Source: Mercurialis annua (lineage: Eukaryota; Streptophyta; Magnoliopsida; Malpighiales; Euphorbiaceae). From it: a DNA stretch of 64,000 nt. A program made the translations under genes and the position numbers. Where the stretch lies: positions 39,831,653-39,895,652 of the forward strand of contig NC_065572.1 in assembly GCF_937616625.2 (NCBI RefSeq). Direction: 5' to 3'. This document shows positions 11,075 through 23,817 of the stretch, piece by piece (within the stretch, counting starts at the first letter, position 1; each line of letters opens with the position of its first letter). The notes under the pieces were generated by a model. That model was not told where the DNA came from. It saw nothing but the letters and a program-made list of their open reading frames with translations, and did not search any database.

Positions 11075-14058
11075 TGTAATATCCCGTAAAATTTTAAAGT
11101 TTAAATTACGAGTTCCGGTAACATTCTAATTGTTGTTCGTAATTAAATTGTTTTATGTGTTGATTCGGAAATGGTTTAATTAAAGTCCGGGTTTAAAAAA
11201 AATAATAATTATTAAAAAAAAAAAAAAAAGTTTCGGGTCGGGTTCGGTCCAACCAGAATCGGTTGGACCAGGTCTCGTTGAACCGAGACCTGGTCTCGTA
11301 TGAGATGTGCAGGTCTCGTACGAGACCTGCTGCGGAATTTCAGGGGGGCGGTTTTGCCCCCTGATTTCTCTCGATCTATCAGCGTTTTAAAAACGCTTTC
11401 TAAACCAAATATCTTCACCACACATCAGTCTAGCCCTAGCCGCTTTCCTCATTCAATTTCGCTGAGAATCCTTTCCGAAATCATCAACCAAAGTTAAGTG
11501 AAAATCATTGGTAAGTTTTTAATTCAATCTCAGATTTTGTTCAAAAACAACATCTCCGTTCATCACTGATTTCTATCTCGTTTCTGAGCCGAAATAGGTT
11601 CCGCTTCCTTCCAGAGATAGAAGACTCACGTATCTACAAATCCCAATTTTTGTTTCGTAAAACGGTACGTTATTTTTCCCGTATTAGCTGTTGCCGTTTC
11701 ATCGATTTTGTGAAAAATTCTGTTTTGGATTCAATATCGACAGTTTACTAAATTGATTCGTTCGTAGCCGTTTCTCGATCGAATTCAGCTCTGTTTCTTC
11801 CTCGTGGTAGTAGACTCGTTCCTCTACGATTCCCAATCTTGAAATTCGCCAAACGGTACGTATTTTATTCTGTTTCAATCGCCGCCGTTTCACCGTATTC
11901 TTTTAGTCTTTAACTGTGTTAATAGATATTTTGCTGCCATGTTCCACGTTTACTGTTGATCATGATTTTGGGTTTTAAAGATTGAAATCACTTGGGTTTT
12001 AGCATTTGATTTCATAACTCCTTGGTAGTGATTTGTCTCTCGGTTTTGATTTGTTTTTCGTTGAAGTCTTGTTTCGGCTCTTGATCTCTTTACTGCCTCT
12101 GTTATTTAAGTTATTTTGAGATTGATTTCTATGTTTAAGCTTTGATTTACAATAATCTTCATCTTATGATTATTTGTGTTGAGGATGATTTGGAAGGTTT
12201 GAGTTTTATGGGTTATTGTCAAGTTTGATGTTTCTGAGTTCTGTTTACTGAGATTGATCAAGTTTTGTTATGATTTTAATGTTGAAGATGATGAGGTGGC
12301 TTTGTTTTATTGGCTGCCTTGTTTTGTTTATGCTAAAAGGTTCTTTTAAATCCCTAAATTGTTTTGCTTAAAATCTATTGATTCCTAAACTATTCTTTTA
12401 ACTGTTTTAAATTGATTTTTGATTTTAATTTACGAAATTGGTTTCGACTTATTAACAAGCGATTTAAATAATATTATTATTTATAGTTTGGAATTATTTT
12501 GAGATTTAATATTTTTAAATTTAAATTAATATTAAATTTATTATGGATTATATATGATTTTATAATTGACTACTTTAAGTGAAAATTTGGAGACTTTATT
12601 TAATTTGAATTTTTTTTCAATTTAAGTATATTATTTTTAAGACCTAAAAATAATATTCGAGTTATTTAAAAATTAAATTAATAATTATTATTAATTATTA
12701 TTTAATTGATAATTTGATATTTTTGGCTTAGGATGCCTTTGTGATTAAATTTATATTTTTACTTTATTTTGCTATTTAATTATTTGAGATATTTGCCGGT
12801 ATTATTTAATTACTTGGGTTTCAAGCTATTGAGTTCTATTTGGATATTGGTTAATATTTTAAGTAAATATTAAATTATAAACTGTGGTTTATAACTCTGG
12901 TTTTATGGTTGGGTCGGGTTAGACTTGGGTCGCCCGGCATGTGGAATTAGCTTGGTAGTTTTAAGAAACTCGGCTACCCCACTATTTGAGGAATTGATTT
13001 TATTTATCAATTAAATATTATTTTAATAATATTTTCGGATTGTATTTAAGTGCGAACTCAATAGTCTTGAATTAATTACGGCATTATAATTTAGTTGAGA
13101 ATTGTGTTTCTCTGTGTGTTATTTAATTGTCTGATTTATTGTGCTAGTCCTACGTGGTGTCTAGTATTCTTAGAGTTAGGGGTTGGAGCGATTTTAACGT
13201 ATTATTTATTTTTAGACTCTTCGACTACTGGAGTCGAACCAGGGTTAGCTGTTTGCCAAGATCACGTGGATAAGCAAGCAGTGAGTTTGTAGTGCTATTT
13301 ACCGCTTTATTAAGTACCGCAATTTATTTTAATATTATAAATGTTTGCGAACTGTTTTTACGGATTATGGAACTGGATTGAAACGAGCTACTCGATAGGC
13401 TTGTATCGAGACTGTGTGCACCGGTAAGTACTCTGGGAAACGGCAGACTAAAGTCTTGCTCACGCTGGTATATTTATTTGACGAGGATTTGTTCCCGTCC
13501 ACTCTGGGTTATCGGTATGCTATGTCATACTTACGCTGGGATCATTTCAATACTGTTTTTCCATAATCATATTATATTAGTATAAAAATGTTTTTTATTT
13601 AAGGGTTTTAAACTTAATAAATGTAAATAGTATTGCGAACTCATCTCAGTATATCTGACCCCGTTGTTTTCCCAAATTTTCCAGGTTTATGATTTGAAAG
13701 CTGGGCCACTCCGATTCTTTTGATTCCTCGGAGGTTTTTATGTTATTAAACTAGTTTCTATTTTTCGAACTCTTAGACCGCAGTAGAACTAGTTTATACA
13801 TTACTTATTATTGCACTTTGGGATTGTCGATTTGAGCGACTATTTATTATTGGCATGTTCACTCTGGAATAGTATTGTTTTATATATTTAAGACATGTCG
13901 CTGAGTCTCGGGTTTTAGCCGAGCATTTTATTTATATAATTAAGTTGCTATAACTAATTTGTATGTTTAATTATTATCCGCGAGGCTTGCTACGGGTTTT
14001 GGAACGACCATACCCATACCCTAGCGCCGGTCACGATTCATGAAATTGGGTCGTGACA
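11075..14058 (+). repeat. 3' LTR of Tekay element
   Basis: 2,984 bp, starts TGTAATATCCC right after the polypurine tract, ends GGGTCGTGACA followed by the TSD TCATA (14059-14063). About 35 differences from the 5' LTR were noted by eye, including C/T changes in CG context in the 22-bp palindrome region. Confidence 0.96.
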
Positions 14059-14063
14059 TCATA

Positions 14064-14693
14064 GATTGGATAGCGGTCCAAGTGAGTAGCATTTTACTTT
14101 CGTGTATTATCTATGATAGTTATTTGATATTATATCTTATATATTATTTATTTAAACGCATCGCATTATATATGATTTGCCAATATGTTATATGCTTTTA
14201 TTTAATTTCAAGTACGAGAACTAGTATGCGATCCGAAGAAACTAGCTACATATTGGGTGTCAATAGGCTGTGTTATCACAAGTAATTCAATCAGTCTAGT
14301 GTGTTTAGACTATGTGAAATAATTTTATATGTATGCATGATACGAATATGGAAGTTGGATATATGAATATTAGATACGAGGTTGAACTCGGTTGAGTTAT
14401 CCCGAGACACGTATCTAGTGTTTGGTTCATGGCACCAGATGCCGGTGATATATTTATGATATATTGGTATGTATATAATCCGGTGAGGTCAGTTTGTAAG
14501 TGGTATAGTAACTAGAGCCCACGTGGATATCAGAAAATCTTGTATAAATACTTGTATATATGTTTGCTTCCGTTTGTGTATATGTTATTTATTTGCAAAA
14601 ACGTTTTTAGTAAATTTAGGCTTACTACGGGTTTCGGAGCTACCAATCCCATTCCCGAGCGCCCGTTGCGGCTTAATAATTTGGATCGTGACA
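14064..14693 (+). mobile_element. Solo LTR, right part
   Basis: Continuation of the LTR begun at 1396, resuming after the Tekay TSD and ending GGATCGTGACA. It is followed by ATAAG (14694-14698), matching 1391-1395, and then by satellite (ATAAGCCAAACGG). Small open frames here are not credible genes. Confidence 0.92.
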
Positions 14694-17341
14694 ATAAGCC
14701 AAACGGTTAAAACGTTACGAAACCAATCCAAACGTTTCACCTTTTTAGCGATTGAAGCCAAATGTTACGAAACAAATCCAAACGTTTCAACTTTTTAGCA
14801 ATTTAAGCCAAACGTTTACAAACATTACGAAACAAATCCAACATTTTACTTATTTAGCAATTTAAGCCAAAAGTTTACAAACGGTACGAAACAAATCCAA
14901 ACGTTTCACATTTTTAGGGATTTAAGCCAAACGTTTACAAACATTACGAAACAAATCCAAACGTATCACCTTTTTAGTGATTAAGCCAAAATGTTTAAAA
15001 AATTACAAAACCAATCCAAACGTTTAAAACGTTACGAAACACATCCAAACGTTTCACCTTTTTAGCGATTTAAGCTAAATGTTTACAAACGTTACGAAAA
15101 AATCCAAACGTTTCCCTTTTTAAGAAATTTAAGCCAAATGTTTACAAACGTTACGAAAAAAACCAAACATTTAAAACGTTACAAAACAAATCCACATGTT
15201 TCAACTTTTTAGCAATTTAAGCCAAACGTTTAAAACGTTACGAAACCAATCCAAACATTTAAACGTTACAAAACAAATCCAAACGTTTCACCTTTTTAGA
15301 GATTTAAGCCAAAAGTTTACAAACGTTACGAAACAAAACCAAACGTTTCACCTTTTTAGCATTCCACCTTTTTAGTGATATAAGCCAAACGTTTACAAAT
15401 GTTACGAAACAAAATCAAAAGTTTCCCTTTTTTAGCAATTTAAGCTAAACGTTTACAAACGCTACTAAATAAAACCAAACGTTTCACCTTTTTAGCGATT
15501 TAAGCCAAACTTTACAAACGTTGCGAAACAAATCCAAACTTTTCCCCTTTTTATCAATTTAAGCCAAACTTTTAAAATGTTACGAAACCAATCCAAACAT
15601 TTTAAACGTTACAAAACAAATCAAAACGTTTCACATTTTTAGCGATTGAAGCCAAAAATTTGCAAACTTTATGAAAAAAAACCTAACGTTTCACTTTTTC
15701 AGCAATATAAGTCAAACGTTTACAAATGTTACGAAACAAAATCAAAAATTTCCCCTTTTTAGCAATTTAAGGTAAATGTTTACAAATGTTACTAATCAAA
15801 ACGAAATGTTTCACCTTTTTATCGATTTAAACCAAACGTTTACAAATGTTACGAAACAAATCGAAACTTTTCCCCTTTTTATCAATTTAAGCCAAACATT
15901 TAAAACGTTACGAAACCAGTCCAACTGTTTTAAACATTACAAAACAAATCCAAACGTTTCACATTTTAAGCGATTGAAACCAAACATTTACAAACGTTAC
16001 GAAACAAAACCAAACGTTTCACCTTTTTAGCAATTTAAGCCAAACGTTTACAAACGTTATGAAACAAATTCAAACGCTTCACCTTTTTAGTGATTTACGC
16101 CAAACATTTACAAACGTTACGACAGAAATCCAAACGTTTCACATTTTTAGCGATTTAAGCCAAACGTTTACAAACGTTACAAAACAAATCCAAATGTGTC
16201 ACCTTTATAGCGATTTAAGCCAAAACGTTTAAAACGTTACGAAACCAATCCAAACGTTTAAAACGTTACGAAACAAATCCAAACGTTTCACTTTTTAGCG
16301 ATTTAAGGAAAACGTTTATAAACGTTAGGAAACAAAACAAAAAATTTAAAATGATACGAAATAAATCCAAACGATTCAATTTTTTAGCAATTTTAGCCAA
16401 ACGTTTAATATGTTACGAAACCAATCCAAACGTTTAAAACGTTACAAAACAAATCAAAATGTTTCACCTTTATAGCGATTTAAGCCAAAAGTTTGCAAAC
16501 GTTACGAAACAAAGCCAAACGTTTCACCTTTTTAGAGTTTCACCTTTTTAGAGTTTCACCTTTTTAGCGATTGAAACCAAACATTTACAAACGTTATGAA
16601 ACAAAACCAAATGTTTCACCTTTTTAGCAATTTAAGCCAAACGTTTACAAACGTTATGAAACAAATTCAAACGCTTCACCTTTTTAGTGATTAACGCCAA
16701 ATATTTACAAATGTTACGAAACAAATCCAAACGTTTCACATTTTAGCGATTTTAGCCAAATGTTTACAAACGTTACAAAACAAATCCAAATGTTTCACCT
16801 TTTTAGCGATTTAAGCCAAAACGTTTAAAACGTTACGAAACCAATCCAAAAGTTTAAAACGTTACAAAAAAATCCAAATGTTTCACCTTTTTAGCGATTT
16901 AAGCCAAACGTTTATAAACGTTAGGAAACAAAACCAAAAATTTAAAATGTTACGAAATAAATCCAAACGATTCACTTTTTTTAGCAATTTTAGCCAAACG
17001 TTTAATACGTTACGAAACCAATCCAAATGTTTAAAACGCTACGAAACAAATCCAAACGTTTCACCTTTTTAGCGATTTAAGCCAAAAGTTTACAAACGTT
17101 ACGAAACAAAGCCAAACGTTTCACCTTTTTAGAGTTTCACCTTTTTAGCGATTTAAGCGAAACGTTTACAAACGTTACAAAACCAAACCAAATGTTTCAC
17201 CTTTTTAGCAATTTAAGCGAAATGTTTACAAACGTTACGAACCCAAACCAAACGTTTCGCCCTTTTAGTGATTTAAGCCAAACATTTACAAACGTTACGA
17301 AACAAATCCAAACGTTTCCCCTTTTTATCGATTTCAGCCAG
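14694..17341 (+). repeat. Satellite array 1, 60-bp unit, forward orientation
   Basis: About 2.65 kb of diverged head-to-tail copies. The unit has two halves: A is AAACGTTTCACCTTTTTAGC plus GATTTAAGCC, and B is AAACGTTTACAAACGTTACG plus AAACAAATCC. A 29-bp variant of B (AAACGTTTAAAACGTTACGA plus AACCAATCC) often replaces or precedes B. Copies vary mainly at CG sites (ACG to ACA or ATG). The array ends in ATTTCAGCCA, where copia A begins. Open frames arise only because 60 is divisible by 3. Confidence 0.96.
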
Positions 17342-19679
17342 AGTATTAGCACTTTACGATGTGATCGAAAAGAAAAGAATACATGAGTACAGAATTTGGT
17401 ACGTTCCTAAAAGAATGTGGTATTATTTTTCAACTTACTACTTAGGAACACAATGATTGAATGGTGCGTCTGTCAAGAAGGAGGTATCGTACATTGTGGG
17501 ATATAATACGATCAATAATGAGCTAAATACTGATTTATCCATCTTGTTATGGGGTCATGCACTTCTTATTGCAAATAAAATTCTAAATTGAATTCCAACT
17601 AAATCCGCTCCATACATACCTTATGAGATATGGTATGGAATAAAGTCTTAAGGATGTTATGATTTGAGGGTGTTCGGGACATATCAAGAAACTGATATCC
17701 GATAAATTTGGAATCAAAATCAATCATGGAAAGTTTATGTTAGATATCTTAAAGACAGTTTAGGATATTTTTTCTATATTCTAACCGAACAAACAATCGT
17801 TGTTTATCGATGGTAGTCTTTCTTAATAAAGCGTTTATTAAAGAGAAGACTAAGAATGGAAAATAGAATTAGATGGGGAGTCATCTAGTTACCAACAAAA
17901 TAATAAATCAATGAAGATTGATCAAACTCACTAAAAGCCGGAGTTAGTAAAAGATGTATCTACATAAACATCTCGAAGATCAAGTAGAGTATCTCGTCCA
18001 GCGGAGAGAGATGGTTTTCCCGCATGATAAAAAAGAGTTGTTTAGTCATAGAGAAAAAGATCAAGTGTTGATCCCTCTACTCATGAGGAAACTATATGTG
18101 ATATAGATTCTTCAAAATTGGTTTGAAGGAATAAAATCTGAAATGGATTCCATATAAAGAAACCAAATTTTAGGAGCTAGTCGATCCATCCAAAGGTATT
18201 ATACCAATAAGGTTTAAATGGATCTTCAAGTGTAAAATTGGTACTAATGGAAAGGCGGAGACCTATAATGTTCGGCTTGTTGCAAAAGGGTTTTGCTAGA
18301 GGCAAGAAGTCGTATTGTGAATACACTTTCTCGCCGGTAGCCATGCTTAAGTCCATCAAGATTTTTCTTACCAAGGCTACATATTTAGATTTTGTGGTTG
18401 GACATATGGATGCAAGAACCACATTCATTAATGGTTAAATTAAGGAGTATATCTATATGGAACAAGTTGAGGATTTTGAATCTGAAGAAGGTTCCAAGGC
18501 GTGTAAGCTAAAATGATCCCTAGTGGATGGAAAGAAAGCTTCGAGTTTCATCGTCTTGATAAATCCGTAAGGAGTTACGAATTTATTAAAAACAATGATA
18601 AACCCAATGTTTACAAGAAGGTTAGTGGGAGCAGACTCACTTTCATAATCTTACATGTAGATAACTTATTACTAATAAATAATAATATAAAAATGTTAAC
18701 TTATGTAAAACTTTGGTTTATATAATACGTACTCTATCCATGACCTTGGAGAGGTAGCCTAAATTCTTAGTATTAGACTTTATGAAGATAGATCTAAGAG
18801 AATAATTGGTTTCTCCTACACGCTCTTCTTAGAAAAGATATTGAAGTAGTTCAATATGGAAGTTCTAAGAAGGATTGATACTAGTTAGGCATGAAATTCT
18901 TCTTTTAAACGGAATGTCTTTCGAGACTTCTGACGAAAGAAAGAATCTAGCAAAGATACCATAGGCTTCGACAATTGGCAGTCTGATGTATGTGTTGTCA
19001 CTTACAAAGCTAGAAATTGTCTATGCGATTAGTGGGACTAATCGGTTTCAATCCAATCAATGTTCAGAACATTGGATGGTTGTTAAGGATATCTTTAAGT
19101 ACTTTTGAAGAACTAAAGATATGGTATTAACAAATGGAGAACGACCTTTTAAGTAGACCGTTTTACAGATTCTAATTAATAATCAGATATGGATAATAGA
19201 GAGTCTATCTCCGGATTCATATGTATCTATAATGAAGGAGTAGTGAGCTAGAAGTGTTCTAAACAAGAATCAACTCCAGATTCCATTATAAAAGCCGAGT
19301 ATATTATGATATGAGATGTCGTAATAGAAGGTGTTTGGATAAATTAGTTCGTAATTGAACTATGTACGGTTTTCTTCCATTAAGTCGACAGTTCCTCTTT
19401 TCTGCGACCACAATGGTGCTACTTCCCTAGCAAAAGAAACCGGGTCTCACAACTTATCCGAGCATAAGGAAAGGCATTATCATATTATCTAAATAAAATG
19501 CTGGAAAGAGAAAAATGTTTCTCTAATCGATAGCATCAGCCAGTAACAAGGTTGACCCACTGCCAAAGCCCATGACTTAGAGTAATTAAGGTTTACATGA
19601 CTATGAGTCATTAAGATTTACATCTTGTGAAGATGGGGCTTAGATATAGTTGTCAATGGCACCAGTGCAAGTGGGAGAT
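17342..19679 (+). pseudogene. pol: Copia pol remnant (integrase end, RT, RNase H)
   Basis: Pieces line up with copies B and C. Examples are FGTFLKECGIISQL-like codons at about 17390-17430 and GHALL-like codons near 17555. RT pieces are YTFSPVAMLKSIKIFLTKATYLDF (about 18320-18390) and YKKVSGS...LHVDNLLLINNN (about 18610-18690), where YVDD has become HVDN. The RNase H part extends to about 19500 and includes FCDHNGA. Stops occur in every frame. The region ends with GTGCAAGTGGGAGAT at about 19665-19679, the family's polypurine tract. Confidence 0.85.
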
Positions 19680-21462
19680 TATTAGTAGTATGTGCCTTAG
19701 GGCCATTTAATCGTGTATATTTGTAGAACAAATCCCAATGGCAATGATATATATGTTTTATTTGAACTAAGTATCTTATCAAATAAGTGTTCATTTATTA
19801 CGTATTGTCCTTATCACATTGTGATAAAATCTATTCTTAAGGTGTTAAAAATATGAGTGACATATTCTATTATACAAGTGATTTAAATAACTGTTCCCGA
19901 TCGATGGGATCCTACGAATAAGGGCATCGCATTATCCCGGAAAGATCGTCACCTCTGTTTATTCTCCTGATTAGTAAAGAGTTACTAATTATAGAAAGTA
20001 GTGAGTCTCATACTACTTGATGGGGATTACAATAAACATGTGGACATTCAAGATGTCTTGGCTCTAGTTAGTTGTATATGGAGATAGGGGTTTAACCTAG
20101 AAAGGATTCATCACTCTTGATGAACGGAGACAAGATTCTATGCTATCTCGAATTGTTCTTGATGGATGATAAAACCTGCGCAGGTGTATTTGACTTACTT
20201 AGAAAATTGTTTCTAGTGGAAGTCATATTTATCAAGAATTAGAACTGAGAGAGAGGTCATATGATCAAGACAAACAGTGTTTGACTTAACCATGACTCTA
20301 GTCGTGATTGGATTCTTTGATGAAGTGAATTTTGAGTGTATATTAATTATGAACATTGGTTCATAAAGAATGCATCGAAACATTCATCTCTATTTGGGGG
20401 TCGTGATATGTTGCTAGACGTCACTCTCGATCTACGAGAATTAATAATTAAATGGGATTTAATTATATAGTATAAGAAAGGCATTTCTTATGTCTCTCGT
20501 TGCCATAAAGATGTGAACCTTGTTAGTCACACACAATAGAGTGTGCAACCGATTGAGTTTATGAAAGATTAATTTCATATAGATACTAGCATATCTCGGA
20601 AATTAATCTAAGATGAAAAACAAGTACAAATTAGGGACTAATTTGCAAGAGCTATAAATTAGTAGGAACCTAATTGTACTATGTCCAAGTTAATTAGGGA
20701 CTAATTTATAAGAGTTATAAATTAGTAGAAACCTAATTATATTTTAACCAAGTCTTATGATTAGAAGCCTTAAGTAATTAATTAGTGTAATTAATGATAC
20801 TTAAAGCATTAATCATAAGTTAGTGGAATGATGATGTCATGGTGATGATGAGATAAGTTCATGTCATATATGTGATGTCATATGATGACCACCTATATGA
20901 TGTCACCATATGAAAGGTGTCATGTGGTGTCAACACCTTTCCTTGGTGTGTGATACCTAGCATGTAAGGTGTTGCATTCTTAAGACATGCTCTAGCCTAT
21001 AAATCGAGCTTGTCCTTGCTCATTTCAAAACACCACACAACACACATTTCACTACAAAGTTGTAGAGAGAGAAAGCACTTGAAAGAGTTCAAGTAGTCAT
21101 CAATCACGGTAAAAACTTGGCGACGTTTTTCATACATCTGAGCAAGGTCATGGCCGCGGCGAGAGTTTGAGTTTAGGGCTGCTCGGCAAGAGGAACTCTT
21201 GCAGATTACTTCAAGGTGATGATTCAATCGGACGCATACTCGTGTGGACGAGCTTGAGGTCGCCGTACTTTCAGGACTAGAAGAATCATTGGAGAATCGA
21301 CATAGGTATTCTTCTTTCGATTCCTAGATGCGTGTTTTAATTACTAAATGATACGAAGATCCATTTGTTGTTGATATGATCAACTTTAGGATTCAGATTG
21401 TTGGAATTTTAATTTTGAATTGAAATATACGATCCAGACCCTCGCGTCCCGTTGCGCCAACA
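19680..21462 (+). repeat. Copia A 3' LTR
   Basis: About 1,783 bp, from TATTAGTAGTATGTGCC (the family start is TGTT) to CGTTGCGCCAACA. It carries AACCTGCGCAGGT-type sequence near 20191 and a TATA-like CTATAAAT at 20997-21004. Only one decayed unit of the 52-bp minisatellite seen in copies B and C is present (about 20920-20975). Confidence 0.88.
20997..21004 (+). promoter_or_regulatory. Probable LTR TATA box (copia A)
   Basis: CTATAAAT at the same place as CTATAAATAG in copies B (31282-31291, minus strand) and C (about 53871-53880). Conservation in three copies of an LTR supports a promoter role; the start site is not visible. Confidence 0.6.
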
Positions 21463-21466
21463 CTTT

Positions 21467-23377
21467 TGTCACGACCCAATTTCATGGATCGCGACCGGCG
21501 CTAGGGTATGTGTATGGTTGTACCAAAACCCGTAGCAAGCCTCGCGGATAACCTTAAACGAAAATAAACCTACAAGAAAACCACTGCTTGGGGGAAACCG
21601 AGACTCCAACCTAAGTCTAGCAGTTTATACAACAGTTCTAATATCAGAACTTGATAATAATCCGAAACTATGAATCAGGACTCAAATATAATAATCCAAA
21701 GTTATAAGCCAGGGTAATAATATAAAATTTGTACCACTACGACAAAACAAAGTATAATAATATAAAGACAACTAGTTCTACTGCGGTCTAAGAGTTTAAA
21801 ACAATAGACTAGTTTTATTAACAGAAAAAGACCTCCGAGGAATCAAAGAATCGGAGTCGACCAACGCTCTCAAAATCACAAGCCTGGAAAAATAGAGAAA
21901 ACAACAGGGTCAGATATACTGAGATGATTTCATAATGCTATTTACATTTAGGGTTAATTCCTAAAAAAATCACGAACTTTACACGAAGTTTCATTTTAAT
22001 CATGACCTTTAAAAGTTGCCATTTAAAGGCACGAACTTTCATTTTGTTTCAAATCTATCATTTCAGTGTATTTTTGTTGACTAAATTCATAAATAAATCA
22101 TTAATGAAAGACCAAAATTATAAATCGACATTAAATCTTATTATCTTTTAGTTATAGTATATAGGATTAGGAATTTTTGGTTCGAAAAAATACATCGGAT
22201 TTTACTTTGGCTATAGATTTGAAAAAAAATGAAAGTTCGTGCCTTTAAATGACAAATTTTAAAGTTCATGATTAAAATGAAACTTCGTGTAAAGTTCGTG
22301 ATTTTTTTAGAAATTAACCCTTACATTTATTAAGTTTAAAATCCTTAAAACAAATCCTTTTATACTAATATATCCGATTATGGAAAACGGTATTGAAATG
22401 AAATCTCAAAGTATATAACCCAAAGTATTATCCAAAGTAGATGGGAACAAATCCTCATCGAATCTCAAAGTAGGCCAGACATTGGTCAGCCAATCCCAAA
22501 GTACTTACCGGTGCATGCAGTCTCGATACAAGTCAATCGAGTAGCTCGTTTAAATCCAGATCCATAATCCTTAATACAGTTCATAAACATTTGATATACT
22601 AAAATAATGTGCGGCACTTAATAAAGCGGTAAATAACACTATAAACTCACTGCTTGCTTATCCACATGAATCTTGGAAAACAGCTAACCATGCCTAGACT
22701 CCGAAGCACGAGCATTCGACGGGTCTAAAACATTATATACCTTAAAATCCGAACAAACCCTAATTCTAAGAATATTAGACACCACATAGGACTAGTATCT
22801 CAAAACACAACCAAAGTACAACCAAGGTAATCAAAGTATTCCATACAAATCAAATAACAAGTTAGGCAAATTAAGCTTAGATGAGTTCTTATCTTTAAAA
22901 CAAAACCAAAGTCCTTTCACATCTTAAATACTTTATTTAAAATAAATAGATTTCCCAAAGTAGTTTGTCTTAACTGCAGTTTAGCTCAACACAACATGCC
23001 GGGCGACACACGTCTAACTTGAGCCAACCAAAATCGAAAGTGAAAACCAAAGTCTTAAATCAGTCCTTTAAATGAAACAACTTTTAAATAAGAACTCATA
23101 CCTTCACTTACATAATGGTAAAGACATAGAAAGCAATGAAGCCAAATAGGCTTGCCAACACTTGGCAAGTAACACCCAAAGTACACTTTATATTTCACCT
23201 TGAATAGATTTAATAGGATTCCAACATCTTTCAAGTATCAACTTGAAACTAAATAACTTAGCTGAAACATTACACAACAATATAACACCTTACATGCCCT
23301 AAACCAATGTTTATCCATCACCTAATATAAAGCTAACATCTTTACATTCTTAAACAATTTCCAGCCCTTAGTAATCT
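21467..23377 (-). repeat. 3' LTR of reversed Tekay-type element, 5' truncated, with MITE
   Basis: It starts TGTCACGACCC, the reverse complement of the usual GGGTCGTGACA end. It parallels 34689-36230 but stops at GTAATCT (23371-23377), where it joins pol sequence. The first ~1.25 kb of the LTR in its own sense is therefore gone. The MITE at 21951-22320 is the main insertion. Confidence 0.9.
21951..22320. mobile_element. Mutator-type MITE with long terminal inverted repeats
   Basis: It begins GGGTTAATTCCTAAAAAAAT and ends with the near-complement AGAAATTAACCC. The inverted arms are about 100 bp each (CACGAACTTTACACGAAG / CTTCGTGTAAAGTTCGTG and further inward). It is flanked by the 9-bp duplication TTACATTTA (21942-21950 and 22321-22329). 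The sister LTR at about 35162-35175 has a single TTACATTTA followed by TTAAG, the empty site. No transposase is encoded, so it needs one in trans. Confidence 0.96.
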
Positions 23378-23817
23378 TGGCAACCTTGGCAACCCTTGCC
23401 CATCATACGTTTGGCCTTGATCGCCGAAATGAGATTCTTAGGTGTTTCCGCCTTCTCCCCTTGGAAAGAAAATGGCGTATCACCTGGAATCCCAAACACC
23501 ACCGACTTCCCTCGACAGTCGATCGAAGCAAAATGGCGTGAAAGCCAATCCATCCCCAAGATAACATCAAAAGATAACACGTCATGTAAAATTAAATCAG
23601 CACTAAGATCGCTACCATTTATAACCACAGAAAAAAACAGATAAACCACATCCACCACAACATATTCAGACAAAGGCGTAGATACATATAATGGTTCTAA
23701 CAACCTAAATGGTGTCACACTCAACTTAGCAGCAAAACTCGAAGAAACAAGAGAGTGAGTTGCACCCGCATCAAATAAAACCATTGCATCTACAAAAGAG
23801 ATCGGGATTGTACCTTT
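23368..23817 (-). pseudogene. pol: Aspartic protease fragment of reversed Tekay-type element
   Basis: On the minus strand it reads VLFDAGATHSLVSSSFAAKL, later DVILGMDWLSRHFASIDCRGKSV and KNLISAIKAKRMMGKGCQ, closely matching Tekay 7600-8000. The catalytic DAG is intact. After GKGCQ the frame runs into LTR sequence and stops at 23368. The junction (23378-23387) has a repeated TTGGCAACC, pointing to a deletion through short homology. Confidence 0.93.

Larger units (their letters stand above)
2733..14058 (+). mobile_element. Nearly complete Tekay/Del-type Ty3/gypsy retrotransposon
   Basis: The 11.3-kb element has a 5' LTR (2733-5711), PBS, gag-pol (6068-10956), polypurine tract and 3' LTR (11075-14058). 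It is flanked by TCATA at 2728-2732 and 14059-14063. Both LTRs start TGTAATATCCC and end GGGTCGTGACA. The chromodomain at the end of integrase and domain order PR-RT-RH-IN place it in the chromovirus branch of Ty3/gypsy, most like Tekay/Del. By eye the LTRs differ at about 35 positions (near 1.2%), so it is young. One amber stop in gag and one single-base frameshift before RT make this copy non-autonomous as read. Confidence 0.96.
17342..21462 (+). mobile_element. Copia element, copy A: 5'-truncated and heavily decayed
   Basis: The sequence aligns by eye with copy C from about 57020 onward, so the 5' LTR, gag, protease and the first part of integrase are missing. The remaining integrase, RT and RNase H have many stops and frameshifts. 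A 3' LTR (19680-21462) remains. With no 5' end, no target duplication can be tested. It is the most diverged of the three copies. Confidence 0.88.

Noticed and set aside
14694..17341. CRISPR-like regularly spaced repeats
   Set aside because: Units are contiguous and all parts repeat; there are no unique spacers and no cas genes, and the context is plant nuclear DNA.
19680..21466. Perfect target duplication for copia A
   Set aside because: The 5' part of the element is missing and only CTTT separates its LTR from the next element, so no pair can be tested.
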